A stretch of DNA of 64,000 nt from Collimonas sp. OK307 (GTDB lineage Bacteria > Pseudomonadota > Gammaproteobacteria > Burkholderiales > Burkholderiaceae_D), in the NCBI RefSeq assembly GCF_900113705.1, contig NZ_FOQI01000017.1:49409-113408 (forward strand). The letters are read 5' to 3'. This document shows, in pieces, positions 19,103 through 28,348 of the stretch. Under the pieces are notes generated by a model. The model was not told where the DNA came from, made no database searches, and saw nothing but the letters and a program-made list of their open reading frames with translations. The first letter of the stretch is position 1, and every line of letters begins with the position of its first letter. The translations under genes were made by a program, and so were the position numbers.

Positions 19103-19774
19103 ATGCTTAAGTTCTATTTTCACCCCTCACCAAATCCAATGAAAGCCGCCCTGCTGCTAGAAGAGTTGCAAACGCCTTTCGAACTGATCGCCGTAGATAC
19201 ATTCAAAGGTGAGCAACACCATCCTGAATTCCTGACAATCAATCCGAACGGCAAGGTCCCAGCCCTCGTCGACGACGCTGTAACAGTGTTCGACTCCCAT
19301 GCAATCCTACTGTACCTCGCAGAGAAGCACGGCAAGTTCCTGCCGACCACACCGACTGGCCGTGCCGCAATGCTGTCCTGGTTAGAATTCGTGGCAACCG
19401 GACTCTCGCCGTTCTCTGGTCAGGCGGTGCACTTCCTGCATCACGCACCGGAAGAACTGCCGTATGCCCGCAACCGCTACCTGAAAGAAGTGCAACGCCA
19501 CTACCGCGTCCTGGATGAGCGTCTGGCCAAGTCGAAGTACCTGGCCGGCGACGAATACACGATTGCCGACATGGCCCTGTGGGGCTGGGGCAATTTCGCA
19601 GGTTACATCCTTGGCGAAAAAGGCCTCTCCGACTATCCTAACGTCAAGCGCGTCGTCGATGAAATCTCCGGCCGTCCCGCCGCAGCACGTGCGCAAGTTC
19701 TCAAGGAGACATTGACGCTGAAGGCGGAGTTCGACGAAGAAACGCGTCGCGCCCTGTTTCCGCAAAACGCCTGA
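19103..19774 (+). CDS. glutathione S-transferase
   Basis: 223 aa soluble GST. N-terminal thioredoxin fold with HPSPNPMKAALLLEE and the glutathione-contact NPNGKVPALVD and DSHAILLYLAE; C-terminal helical domain complete. Class uncertain (theta/beta-like). Own RBS (TAGGAA). Probably part of the same electrophile-detoxifying neighbourhood. Confidence 0.9.
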   Translation: MLKFYFHPSPNPMKAALLLEELQTPFELIAVDTFKGEQHHPEFLTINPNGKVPALVDDAVTVFDSHAILLYLAEKHGKFLPTTPTGRAAMLSWLEFVATGLSPFSGQAVHFLHHAPEELPYARNRYLKEVQRHYRVLDERLAKSKYLAGDEYTIADMALWGWGNFAGYILGEKGLSDYPNVKRVVDEISGRPAAARAQVLKETLTLKAEFDEETRRALFPQNA

Positions 19775-19859
19775 TTAATCGCGCAAAAAACAACGGCTGG
19801 TCGCATTGAAAGACCTGCCGTTTTTCGCGCAACAAAAATATTTTATCGAGGAACAACAA

Positions 19860-20300
19860 ATGAGCAACAACAACTCTGTCGCAGGCAGTTTGCGGCTATA
19901 TAACCTGGCGCTCGCCGTCGGCGATCTGGACAACATGATCAACTGGTACGACACCGTGCTGGGCTTTACCGTAACGGAACGCGGTAGTTTCGACATAGTT
20001 GGTGCGGACTTTGCCATGCTTGAAAGTAACGGCCTGAGACTGGAACTGGTTACCCGGACAAATGGGGTGCAGCAAGCTGTCGACAGAAGCAACCCACCCG
20101 ACCATCTCAACGTGCTCGGCTGGAAAGCACTGGTACTTGAATCCGACGATTTGTCCAAGACGACGGCTTTCCTGGTTGAAAACAAGGTAGAGATAGTCTG
20201 GGCTGATCAGCAATTGACCGCCGAACGCCGCTCGACAATGATCCGCGATCCAGAGGGAAACCTGGTTAACATCTTCGGACCACGTCAGCCTAAGGTTTGA
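19860..20300 (+). CDS. VOC-family (glyoxalase/bleomycin resistance) protein
   Basis: 146 aa, two beta-alpha-beta-beta-beta modules. LYNLALAVGDLDNMINWYDTVLGF opens module 1 and MIRDPEGNLVNIFGP closes module 2, giving the usual terminal acidic/polar metal ligands. GAGGA (19848) sets ATG 19860. Could be a glyoxalase, dioxygenase or glutathione transferase; specificity unknown. Confidence 0.85.
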   Translation: MSNNNSVAGSLRLYNLALAVGDLDNMINWYDTVLGFTVTERGSFDIVGADFAMLESNGLRLELVTRTNGVQQAVDRSNPPDHLNVLGWKALVLESDDLSKTTAFLVENKVEIVWADQQLTAERRSTMIRDPEGNLVNIFGPRQPKV

Positions 20301-20458
20301 ATCGTGCATCAAGCATGGTTCGCTATCGTTCCACTCAGCTCTCCCCCTGCACATTCGGTAATTGCGGCAAGCGTCGCATCACCGAATGTTCAACATACTA
20401 CTGTTCTGACTTCCCTCCTCTCGCCTACAGAACCACCGCCGGCGCGACGTACTTCCTA

Positions 20459-20497
20459 TAAAGAAACGGCCCCATACCCTAGCAAGAGTATGAGGCC
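20459..20497 (-). terminator. probable terminator of the emrB-like gene
   Basis: Ten-base stem with one mismatch (GGCCCCATAC / GTATGAGGCC). On the minus strand it is followed by GTTTCTTTA, just after the pump gene ends at 20519. Confidence 0.5.
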
Positions 20498-20518
20498 AGG
20501 ATCAATCCCGGTAACACT

Positions 20519-22078
20519 TTAATGTGCAGCAACAGCAGCAGCCGATGCATCGCCTTTGACTGGCTTGGTAATCCAGATCAGTGGAATGATCAAGACAAAG
20601 ATCACTGCGGATATCCAGAAAATGTCGTTAATCCCGAGCATGGTCGCCTGTGCATTCAAACTGTTTTCGAACCTTGCATATGCCTGGTCCATTGTCAGAC
20701 CCAGCGTATTCTGCAAGTTGGCAATGGATTCGGTAAAAGCCGGATTATTCACGCTTGCCTGCTCCGTCAATCGAGCATGATGTAGCACGGTCCGATTATT
20801 CCAGGCTGTGCTTGCGATTGCAGTGCCCGCCGCGCCGGAGAATACCCGGACGAAATTGGACAAGCCCGCTGCCGCGGGAATTTTATCCGGTGACAGTCCC
20901 GACAGGATAATGGCGGTCAAAGGCACGAAGAATAAAGCGGTAGGAATTCCCTGCAATAAAGTCGGTAGCACCAGCGTCCAAGTGTCGACTTCAGTCGTGT
21001 ATAGTGAGCGCATGAAGAACACGATGGCAAACCCGACAAAAGCCATCGTCGCCAATACCCGTGTATCTGAACGCGGCAACACTTTCCCCATCACCGGCGC
21101 CAGGATCACGGCAAAGATGCCCAGCGGCGCGGTGACCATGCCGGCATCGACCGAGCGATAGCCAAGATATTGCTGTATCCACTGCGGCAGGATCACCAGG
21201 TTGGCAAAGAATACGCCGTAGGCCACGGAGATCGCGACGGTGCCACCGAGGAAATTGCGGCCGGCAAACAGCCTCAGGTTGATGATCGGGTTCTTTTCTG
21301 TCAGTTCCCAGATCACAAAGAAGATGAAGCTAACCAATGCGAAAGCGCCCAGGGCCAGGATCACGGGCGACTGAAACCAATCCAGGTCCTTGCCTTTGTC
21401 CAACATGATTTGCAAGGATGCGACCCAGGCGATCAGTGACATCAGGCCCACCTTGTCGATAGGAATTGCCTTGGACGGCGTTTCGCGGGTGCGATAGATG
21501 AACCAGGTCACGGCCGCCGCAAAAATACCGACCGGAATATTGATGTAGAAGATCCAGGACCATGAATAACGATCAGTCATCCAGCCGCCCAAGGCGGGTC
21601 CGGCGATCGGGCCGACCGTGGCGGTCATGGCCCACAATGAAAGCGCCAGCGAACTCTTGGCTTTGGGATAGGAACTCAACAGGATCGATTGCGACAATGG
21701 GATCAAGGGACCAGCGACGGCGCCTTGCAGGATACGTGCGGCCAGCAGGATCGGCAGCGTCGGTGCGATGCCGCACAGCCATGACGACAGCACGAACAGC
21801 AGGATCGCTGACACGAACAAACGTATCTGCCCGACCCGCTGCGTCAGCCAGCCGGTCAATGGAATAGAGATCGCATTGGCAGCGGCGAACAGCGTAATGA
21901 CCCAGGTGCCTTCGTCGATGGAGACGCCGAGATTACCGGAAATGGTTGGAATCGCCACGTTTGCAATCGACGAATCCAACACATTCATGAAGGTGGCCAG
22001 GGCCACAGCGAAAGTTGCCAGGACCAGCTTACCGCCGGTGAGCGGAGGCAATTCCTTGGGTGTATTTGAAGTGTCCAT
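20519..22078 (-). CDS. DHA2-type MFS drug exporter (EmrB-like)
   Basis: 519 aa, about 14 membrane segments. Motifs include ATFMNVLDSSIANVAIPTI in helix 1, LTGWLTQRVGQIR in the helix 2-3 loop and WAMTATVGPIAGPALGGW in helix 5, all typical of the EmrB/QacA family. Last gene of the operon marR-nodT-emrA-emrB read on the minus strand. Fifteen bases separate it from the emrA-like gene. Confidence 0.92.
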   Translation of the reverse strand: MDTSNTPKELPPLTGGKLVLATFAVALATFMNVLDSSIANVAIPTISGNLGVSIDEGTWVITLFAAANAISIPLTGWLTQRVGQIRLFVSAILLFVLSSWLCGIAPTLPILLAARILQGAVAGPLIPLSQSILLSSYPKAKSSLALSLWAMTATVGPIAGPALGGWMTDRYSWSWIFYINIPVGIFAAAVTWFIYRTRETPSKAIPIDKVGLMSLIAWVASLQIMLDKGKDLDWFQSPVILALGAFALVSFIFFVIWELTEKNPIINLRLFAGRNFLGGTVAISVAYGVFFANLVILPQWIQQYLGYRSVDAGMVTAPLGIFAVILAPVMGKVLPRSDTRVLATMAFVGFAIVFFMRSLYTTEVDTWTLVLPTLLQGIPTALFFVPLTAIILSGLSPDKIPAAAGLSNFVRVFSGAAGTAIASTAWNNRTVLHHARLTEQASVNNPAFTESIANLQNTLGLTMDQAYARFENSLNAQATMLGINDIFWISAVIFVLIIPLIWITKPVKGDASAAAVAAH

Positions 22079-22093
22079 GTCTGGCCTGCCGGG

Positions 22094-23269
22094 TTAGTTG
22101 GCGATGCGATTTTTGCTGACGATCTGCGCGATCTCTGCGTCAGCCTGCTTAGCGTAGTCGTCATACACATGTGTCTGGTACGAAGCATTCTTTGCGGTGC
22201 CGAGTTGCGAGCCGCTTTGATCGTGGATATCGACATCAACTTGCATCGAAAGGCCAATGCGCAAAGGATGTGCGCGCAATTCAGCAGGATCGAGCTGGAT
22301 GCGGACCGGCAGGCGTTGTACCACTTTGATCCAGTTGCCGGTAGCGTTCTGCGCAGGCAGCGCCGAGAAAGCACTGCCGGTCCCGGCGGAAAAGCCGATC
22401 ACCTTGCCATGGTAGGCAATGCTAGAACCATAGACATCCGCGCTTAGCGTAACCGGCTGCCCGATGCGAACATGCTTTACCTGGATTTCCTTGAAATTAG
22501 CTTCAACCCAGACACCGTCGAGCGGCACAATCGCCATCAATGGCGTACCCGGAGCTACGCGCTGCCCCAGTTGCACCGAACGCTTGGCGACATAACCGGT
22601 CACAGGCGCGGGCAATGTAGTGCGTGCATCGGCTAAATAAGCATCCCTGAGTCTCGCGCCTGCGCTGGCCACATTCGGATGTTGCTCGATGGACGACCTG
22701 CCGGTCTGGGCATGATTCGATGCCAATTGTTCCAGTGCTACCTGCAGCGCCGCCTTCGCTACCTTGACAGCATCGCGTGCATGGGCAACGTCCTCGGCCG
22801 ACACGGCGCCGGCTTCGGCAGAACTACGGCGACGCAGATCGTCTTCAGCACGGGCCAGGTCGGCCTGGCGTTGTGCAATTTGTGCCTGGTAGACGCCATT
22901 GTTGACGTATAGAGTGCTGACTTGCTGCACAGTCTGGGCCAGCGCCGCCTCCGCCTTGACCAGTTCGACCTTGGCATCAGCCGGATCGAGCCTGATGACC
23001 GGATCGCCGGCTTTCACAATTTGCGTATCGTCGGCATTGATTTCAATCACCGATCCCGCCACTTGCGGAGTCAGCTGCACCAGGTTGCCGGCGACATAAG
23101 CGTCATCGGTATCTTCGTGATAACGCGAATGCACCAGGTAATATGCCGCGTACCCGACTGCGACGACCGTGATACCGCCGCCGAGCAAGGCAAGCATTTT
23201 ATTGCGCTTGCCATTGGTTTTTGGAGAAATTTCGGGTTTTACAAGGTCTGTGTCATCTTTGACGTTCAT
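22094..23269 (-). CDS. HlyD-family membrane fusion protein (EmrA-like)
   Basis: 391 aa adaptor. Single membrane anchor about residues 24-46, YVAGNLVQLTPQVAGSV lipoyl half, coiled-coil hairpin about 100-210, and the second half TTLPAPVTGYVAKRSVQLGQ. Links the inner-membrane MFS pump with the NodT channel. Fifty-four bases from the channel gene. Confidence 0.92.
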   Translation of the reverse strand: MNVKDDTDLVKPEISPKTNGKRNKMLALLGGGITVVAVGYAAYYLVHSRYHEDTDDAYVAGNLVQLTPQVAGSVIEINADDTQIVKAGDPVIRLDPADAKVELVKAEAALAQTVQQVSTLYVNNGVYQAQIAQRQADLARAEDDLRRRSSAEAGAVSAEDVAHARDAVKVAKAALQVALEQLASNHAQTGRSSIEQHPNVASAGARLRDAYLADARTTLPAPVTGYVAKRSVQLGQRVAPGTPLMAIVPLDGVWVEANFKEIQVKHVRIGQPVTLSADVYGSSIAYHGKVIGFSAGTGSAFSALPAQNATGNWIKVVQRLPVRIQLDPAELRAHPLRIGLSMQVDVDIHDQSGSQLGTAKNASYQTHVYDDYAKQADAEIAQIVSKNRIAN

Positions 23270-23323
23270 GAGAGCACCATTAAAAAGTTGAAAATTAAAC
23301 TGAGTGGATGCGGAATTTCAGAG

Positions 23324-24820
23324 TTACCGGGATTTCCGTGGTGAGCTGTCGGACGCAGCAATCAGCGCTGCATTGTGCGTATCGACAAATCCGCCGCCCA
23401 GCGCTGCCGCCAGCGCGATTTGCTGGGTCCGGCGATTCATGCGCAGGTTGATCAGGTTTTGCTGACTGGAAAGTGCGTTGATACGTGCCTGATATACCGT
23501 CAACTGCGTCGTCAGACCTGCTTTGTACTGGCTGGCGGCCAGCTGATAAGCCCGGTCGGCTGCCTGGACCGCAACCTGGGCGTCGGTCTGCTGCGCATCG
23601 TTGGAGCGGATTCTAGACAATTGCGTCGCCACATCGGACAAGGCGGCAACCAGCGTACGGTTGTAATTGGCGACGGCGAGATCGAAGTCCGCATAGCTGA
23701 CCTTGAGCTTGGCGCGCAAGGCGCCGCCGTCGAAGATCGGCAGATGGATCGCCGGGCCGACCTGCACGGTGCGGCTGGCGGCGCTCAGGAAGCGCCCGAA
23801 GCCGAATGCGTCCAAACCGATTGCCGCACTTAAATTGATGTTCGGGTAGAAATTAGCTTTGGAGCTTTTGATGTCATGAGTAGTGACATCGACACGCCAG
23901 CGCGCCGCCACGATATCGGGACGCCTCGCCACCAGGTCGGCTGGCAATTGGTCAGGCAAGCGGACGACGTCGCCAGCACCTAAATTTGGCCGACGAATCG
24001 ACAGCCCGCGATCTGGACCTTGACCGAGCAAGGCGCCCAGTTGATAACGGGCGTCAAGTATCTGTCCATCAAGCGCCGTCAGCGCTGCTTTACTCGATGC
24101 CAATTTGTTGATCGCAGTTTGCCGTTCCACTTCGGTATCCAGGCCGGAAGCGATGCGCTGTTCTGCAATGTGGCCGACGCCTTGCCATTGCCGCACATCA
24201 TCTTCCTCCAGTTCCCGCAGTGCATACAGGCGCGCCAGTTCGTTATAGACACTCGCAATCGAGGAACTCAGGGACAACTTGACTTGTTCGCTTTCGGCTT
24301 CGGCCGCCCGCAATTTCGATACCGATGCAGTCAGTGCCTGGCTGTTTTTTCCCCACAAATCAAGATCATACGTGGCACTCAACACCGCCTTGTTTTCCGT
24401 TTGCCAGGAACCGGCATACGGCGGAGGAACCAGTGCTGTGCTGGAATATTGTTGCCGACTCAGAGAATAATCCGCTCCCACCTTGGGCAAGGTGGCGGCG
24501 CGGGCCTCTTCGCTGAAGGCCGCTGCGGAAGCAACGCGTGCGCGCGCTTCATCAAGAGAAGGATTAGTCTTGAGCGCTTCAGCGATCAGGTCGGACAGTT
24601 GCTGGTCACCGAACTGGTTGGCCCAATCTGCAGCAGGCCAGTTGCCGTGCTCGGCAGGTAAGCTTTTCGCGTCTTCCGTGGCTTGCGGCTGGATGATGTG
24701 TTTTTCGCTACTAATTCCGGAATAATTTGCGCAGGAAGACAGCAAGGCTGCCATCAGCAGCGGCAATAACAAGTGCGTATGGCGCGCGGCTTTTGGGTTG
24801 CTATATATCTTGTTTTCCAT
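23324..24820 (-). CDS. outer-membrane efflux lipoprotein, NodT/OprM family
   Basis: 498 aa. Lipobox LLSSC with acylated Cys30, then two OEP repeats; ARRPDIVAARWRVDV starts repeat 2. First structural gene behind the MarR regulator. Its start codon is immediately preceded by a copy of the TTGACTCGTCAG operator (24824-24835), so bound MarR would block both transcription and the ribosome site region. Confidence 0.92.
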   Translation of the reverse strand: MENKIYSNPKAARHTHLLLPLLMAALLSSCANYSGISSEKHIIQPQATEDAKSLPAEHGNWPAADWANQFGDQQLSDLIAEALKTNPSLDEARARVASAAAFSEEARAATLPKVGADYSLSRQQYSSTALVPPPYAGSWQTENKAVLSATYDLDLWGKNSQALTASVSKLRAAEAESEQVKLSLSSSIASVYNELARLYALRELEEDDVRQWQGVGHIAEQRIASGLDTEVERQTAINKLASSKAALTALDGQILDARYQLGALLGQGPDRGLSIRRPNLGAGDVVRLPDQLPADLVARRPDIVAARWRVDVTTHDIKSSKANFYPNINLSAAIGLDAFGFGRFLSAASRTVQVGPAIHLPIFDGGALRAKLKVSYADFDLAVANYNRTLVAALSDVATQLSRIRSNDAQQTDAQVAVQAADRAYQLAASQYKAGLTTQLTVYQARINALSSQQNLINLRMNRRTQQIALAAALGGGFVDTHNAALIAASDSSPRKSR

Positions 24821-24823
24821 TAT

Positions 24824-24835
24824 TTGACTCGTCAG
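24824..24835. promoter_or_regulatory. MarR-type operator before nodT-like gene
   Basis: TTGACTCGTCAG, a TGAC-N2-GTCA half-palindrome sharing its core with the sites at 15891 and 25331. Confidence 0.55.
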
Positions 24836-24859
24836 TTAAATTGTTAAAAAAAGGGCGAG

Positions 24860-25297
24860 TTACCCCTCCAGAAACTTTCCGAGCAAGCGGTGAAACTCGA
24901 TGAACTCGGCTGGCGTGAAGTTTTTCAACCTCTGATTCAATACATTCGGTGCGATCGTTGGGATTTTTTTCGCTGTCTGTCGGCCTTTAGCTGTCAATTC
25001 CAGATTCACGCTGCGGCGGTCATCGACGCTGCGCGAACGGACCAGCAGGCCTTGCTTTTCCAACTTATCGAGCATGCGTGTCATGAGGCCGGTATCGATC
25101 TTGAGCAACTTGCTCAATTCGAATGGCGTGCTGGCCATGTTGCGTGCCATCGATAAAATGACACCCATTTGCTGCATGGTGATATCCAATTCCTTTAGCG
25201 CGGCATCCATTTCAATCTGTAATTCGTTCCTGGCCCGGCTCAAGGCAAAGCCGATGCTGGTAGTTGGGTGGTAATTATCTTCGGTGTAGTGTTTCAA
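24860..25297 (-). CDS. MarR-family transcriptional repressor of the efflux operon
   Basis: 145 aa. Winged helix with PFELSKLLKIDTGLMTRMLDKLEKQGL and wing VRSRSVDDRRSVNLELTAKG. First gene of the marR-nodT-emrA-emrB operon, so most likely a ligand-responsive autorepressor similar to EmrR. A perfect palindrome CTGACATGTCAG lies 33 bases upstream of its start. Confidence 0.9.
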   Translation of the reverse strand: MKHYTEDNYHPTTSIGFALSRARNELQIEMDAALKELDITMQQMGVILSMARNMASTPFELSKLLKIDTGLMTRMLDKLEKQGLLVRSRSVDDRRSVNLELTAKGRQTAKKIPTIAPNVLNQRLKNFTPAEFIEFHRLLGKFLEG

Positions 25298-25330
25298 TTG
25301 AGCCTCCGTTTCGTGATGGCTTCAATTTAA

Positions 25331-25363
25331 CTGACATGTCAGATATTGTCAAGGCAGATTATT
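25331..25363. promoter_or_regulatory. MarR-type operator, perfect palindrome
   Basis: CTGACATGTCAG (12-bp perfect palindrome) followed by ATATTGTCAAGGCAGATT, matching the site at 15891-15920. Confidence 0.65.
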
Positions 25364-26010
25364 TGTTTTTATAAAAAATCGGAAAATCATATTTTTTATT
25401 CGCGCTCACGCTGAAGTCCCACCTTTAGCTCGCGTCTACTTCTGCCATCGCTCAGCGCTCTCTATGCCAAGCCTATTTAGCACCTGCTACGGCGTCGTCA
25501 CATGCAGAAACCAGCCGCCTGGGAATATCTTTCTCAGACTTCTCTCCCATCGATCTCGTCCCCATCAAGGTAAATAATATCGACGGCTATGAAGAGGCCA
25601 ATTTTGGCGAATTCGCGTAGACCATTAGAAATGACAGCAAATGCGACGATGTTTACGAAATAATCGTTCAACTATTTGTGGCGAAGTATTACTTTCTCCA
25701 TCGATTTTCACAGCGACGTCGTATCGGAAATACCATCATGAATTGGAACATATCAGCATCGCTCTTCAGCGCAGTGTTAGGCGTTGCTCCGGCCAAGGTG
25801 CTGGCGCTGCCGTGTATTACCGCCGCCATGCTAATCGTCGCTTATTTGCTGTTGCGAGCCATACGGTTTGGATTGATCGGAAATCCAGATGGTTTCGCAA
25901 CAAAGAAAATCATGTACTAAAGAATCTGCATCAGCGCACGCAACGCGAGAACCGTGATTTTTACCCGGTGATCGAAATGTCCTAACCTAATTGTCATCCA
26001 GACCTTCAAC
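25343..26010. other. intergenic region before the oxidase operon
   Basis: Beyond the operator I see one possible small membrane ORF (25738-25920) and no good FNR/Anr box (TTGAT-N4-ATCAA) ahead of the oxidase genes. Confidence 0.45.
25738..25920 (+). CDS. possible small membrane protein (60 aa)
   Basis: ATG 25738 opens 60 codons with one strong hydrophobic helix (PCITAAMLIVAYLLLRAI) followed by a basic tail. Ribosome site is weak (GGAAA). It precedes the oxidase operon on the same strand with a 90-base gap. Might be a small oxidase accessory subunit in the manner of CcoQ/CydX, or chance. Confidence 0.35.
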   Translation: MNWNISASLFSAVLGVAPAKVLALPCITAAMLIVAYLLLRAIRFGLIGNPDGFATKKIMY

Positions 26011-27672
26011 ATGAATACTGTCGCCATTCTGCTATCCGCGTTTACGCTATCAATTGTCGGATTATTTGTTTTTATCTGGTCGCTGCGAAAGCGGCTATTT
26101 GACCCGAGTCCAGCTGCAGCCAAGGTTATTTTTTCAGAGGGCGAGATCGGCACCATCGAAGAGCCGGCTGCCAGTACCAAGCAACGCGCACTATTGCAGC
26201 AGCAAAGCGAGGATGCAAGCTCCGCACCGGCGTTGACTGCATCGCAAACCGCAGCTCTGAGCAAAGAGTTGGCAGAACGCGTCGCCGCCGACAGTTCAAG
26301 TTCATTCGTCGTTTTCGTCTTCTTTGCCAGCGCGGTGATCTGGCTGATCGTCGGATCGCTTGCCGGCTTGACCAGTTCGATCAAATTGCACGAGCCGGAT
26401 TTCTTGGTCGACCAGGCGTGGCTCACCTTCGGTCGTTTGCGCACCATTCATTTGAATATCGTCGCGTATGGGTGGGCGCCGATGGCTGCGCTTGGTACCG
26501 CCATCTGGATCCTGCCTCGCGTACTGAAGACTGAACTGATCGGTGCACGTTTCGCCATACTGGGTGCCATATTATGGAATGCGGGCTTGATCGCGGGCGT
26601 CGGTTGCATTGCGGCCGGCATCTCCGACGGCCTGGAATGGCTGGAAATTCCGTGGCAGGTGGATATATTGATTGTCATAGGCGGCCTGCTGATCGGTTTG
26701 CCTCTGGTATTTACGCTGCAAAATCGCAAGGTCAGTCATTTGTACGTATCGATCTGGTATATGGGCGCTGCCTTATTCTGGTTCCCTATTCTTTTTTTCA
26801 TCGCCAACATTCCCGGATTGCATCACGGCATTGAACAAGCGACGATGAACTGGTGGTACGGCCATAACGTGCTTGGCCTGTTTTATACCCCTATGGCATT
26901 GGCTTCGGTCTACTACTTCCTGCCAAAAATCATTGGCAAACCGGTGCAATCGTATAACTTGTCGCTGCTCGGCTTCTGGACCCTGGCCTTCTTTTATGGC
27001 CAGGTCGGCGGCCACCATTTGATCGGTGGCCCGGTTCCGGCATGGCTGATTACGCTTTCCATCGTGCAAAGCGTCATGATGATTGTGCCGGTGATCGCCT
27101 TTTCGATCAACCAGCACATGACCATGCGAGGCCGTTTCGGGATGCTGGTCCATTCGGCGACACTGCGCTTCATCGTGCTCGGCGGCATGATGTACACGCT
27201 CAGCTCGCTGCAAGGGTCGCTGGAAGCCTTGCGCAGTATCAATACCATCACCCATTTCACCCACTTTACAGTCGCTCATGCGCATCTCGGCATGTACGGT
27301 TTTTTCAGCATGGTGATGTTTGGTTCGATTTATTTCGTGATGCCGCGCGTGATGGCTTGGGAATGGCCTTACCCAGCATTAATCGCCTTGCATTTCTGGC
27401 TGGTTGTCGTCGGTTTCTCGATTTATTTCATTGGATTGAGCATAGGCGGATGGTTACAAGGCATGCTGATGCTCGACGCCAATCATCCCTTCATTGATTC
27501 AGTGCGCGTCACCATCCCGTACCTAAAGAGCCGTTCATTGGGCGGCGCCATCATGACGCTGGGCCATCTGGTCTTCGCATTTCACTTCGTAGTGATGAGC
27601 TTGCGCTACGGCCCTCGTCGTACCGGCGCCGCCCTGCTGCACACCCGCACCTTAAACCAAGCACCAGCATAA
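26011..27672 (+). CDS. ccoN: cbb3-like oxidase subunit I with CcoS-like N-terminal extension
   Basis: 553 aa haem-copper oxidase catalytic subunit. Residues 1-45 resemble CcoS, the small cbb3 maturation protein: one helix, then WSLRKRLFDPSPAAAKVIF as in CcoS's WAVxxGQFDD...RILF. A variable linker (about 46-97) leads to the CcoN core. Ligands seen: H147 (low-spin haem), H285 in WWYGHN and H335-H336 in GGHHL (CuB), H423 and H425 (haems). Tyr329, six residues before the HH pair, matches the cross-linked catalytic Tyr of cbb3 oxidases, arguing for O2 rather than NO reduction. First gene of the operon. Confidence 0.85.
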   Translation: MNTVAILLSAFTLSIVGLFVFIWSLRKRLFDPSPAAAKVIFSEGEIGTIEEPAASTKQRALLQQQSEDASSAPALTASQTAALSKELAERVAADSSSSFVVFVFFASAVIWLIVGSLAGLTSSIKLHEPDFLVDQAWLTFGRLRTIHLNIVAYGWAPMAALGTAIWILPRVLKTELIGARFAILGAILWNAGLIAGVGCIAAGISDGLEWLEIPWQVDILIVIGGLLIGLPLVFTLQNRKVSHLYVSIWYMGAALFWFPILFFIANIPGLHHGIEQATMNWWYGHNVLGLFYTPMALASVYYFLPKIIGKPVQSYNLSLLGFWTLAFFYGQVGGHHLIGGPVPAWLITLSIVQSVMMIVPVIAFSINQHMTMRGRFGMLVHSATLRFIVLGGMMYTLSSLQGSLEALRSINTITHFTHFTVAHAHLGMYGFFSMVMFGSIYFVMPRVMAWEWPYPALIALHFWLVVVGFSIYFIGLSIGGWLQGMLMLDANHPFIDSVRVTIPYLKSRSLGGAIMTLGHLVFAFHFVVMSLRYGPRRTGAALLHTRTLNQAPA

Positions 27673-27678
27673 AACGAC

Positions 27679-28272
27679 ATGGAAAACGAAATCAAATTAT
27701 TATCGGGCGCGATGGTAACGCTGGCGCTGGCTACTTCGGTGCTGGTGGTGGTGCCGTATATGCAACTGGCCGACGTTCAAGCACCCGAAGGGCTGAAACC
27801 GTATACGTCGGCCGAACTGCGCGGACGCGAACAATACATCAAGAACGGTTGCGTGTATTGCCACTCGCAACAGCCGCGGGCAAAAGCGCAAGGCCCCGAT
27901 TTTTCACGTGGCTGGGGTCGTGCTTCGGTAGCAGCGGATTACTATTATGACAATCCGCATTTACTCGGCACCATGCGCACCGGACCGGACTTATTCAATA
28001 TCGGCGCACGCCAACCGAGTTACGACTGGCAAATAGGACATCTGTATCAACCGCGGGCCTACACGCGAGGTAGCATCATGCCGTCCTATCCTTTCCTGTT
28101 CGAAATCAAGGACAAGGCGGATCCCAATGACAAGGTCGTCAATCTACCTGCCGGCTATAAACCGGCAGGCAAGATCGTCGTTGCCACGCCGGAAGCCCAG
28201 GACCTAGTGCAATACCTGCTGTCGCTCGACCATACGTATCCGGCGATCGTGCCCGTGGCGGGCGCCAAATAA
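27679..28272 (+). CDS. ccoO: cbb3-type oxidase subunit II, monohaem cytochrome c
   Basis: 197 aa. N-terminal membrane anchor (about residues 8-28), haem c motif CVYCH (58-62), axial Met134 in GSIMPSYPF. The RGREQYIKNGCVYCHSQ stretch is the CcoO signature. Passes electrons to CcoN. Six bases after ccoN. No ccoQ or dihaem ccoP follows; a different monohaem cytochrome takes that place. Confidence 0.92.
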   Translation: MENEIKLLSGAMVTLALATSVLVVVPYMQLADVQAPEGLKPYTSAELRGREQYIKNGCVYCHSQQPRAKAQGPDFSRGWGRASVAADYYYDNPHLLGTMRTGPDLFNIGARQPSYDWQIGHLYQPRAYTRGSIMPSYPFLFEIKDKADPNDKVVNLPAGYKPAGKIVVATPEAQDLVQYLLSLDHTYPAIVPVAGAK

Positions 28273-28348
28273 TCGCTGCGCGCAGGCGATTCATCATTCG
28301 CCGGCACTAACCCGCCGGCCCGATTGACTTCTCTTTTCGAATATCATC

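Noticed and set aside
25343..26010. FNR/Anr box for the oxidase operon
   Set aside because: The best candidate, TTGATCGGAAATCC inside the small ORF, has a poor second half.
26011..27672. Catalytic subunit as an NO reductase (NorB-like)
   Set aside because: The Tyr six residues before the HH pair, lost in NO reductases, is present, and the next gene is a clear CcoO.
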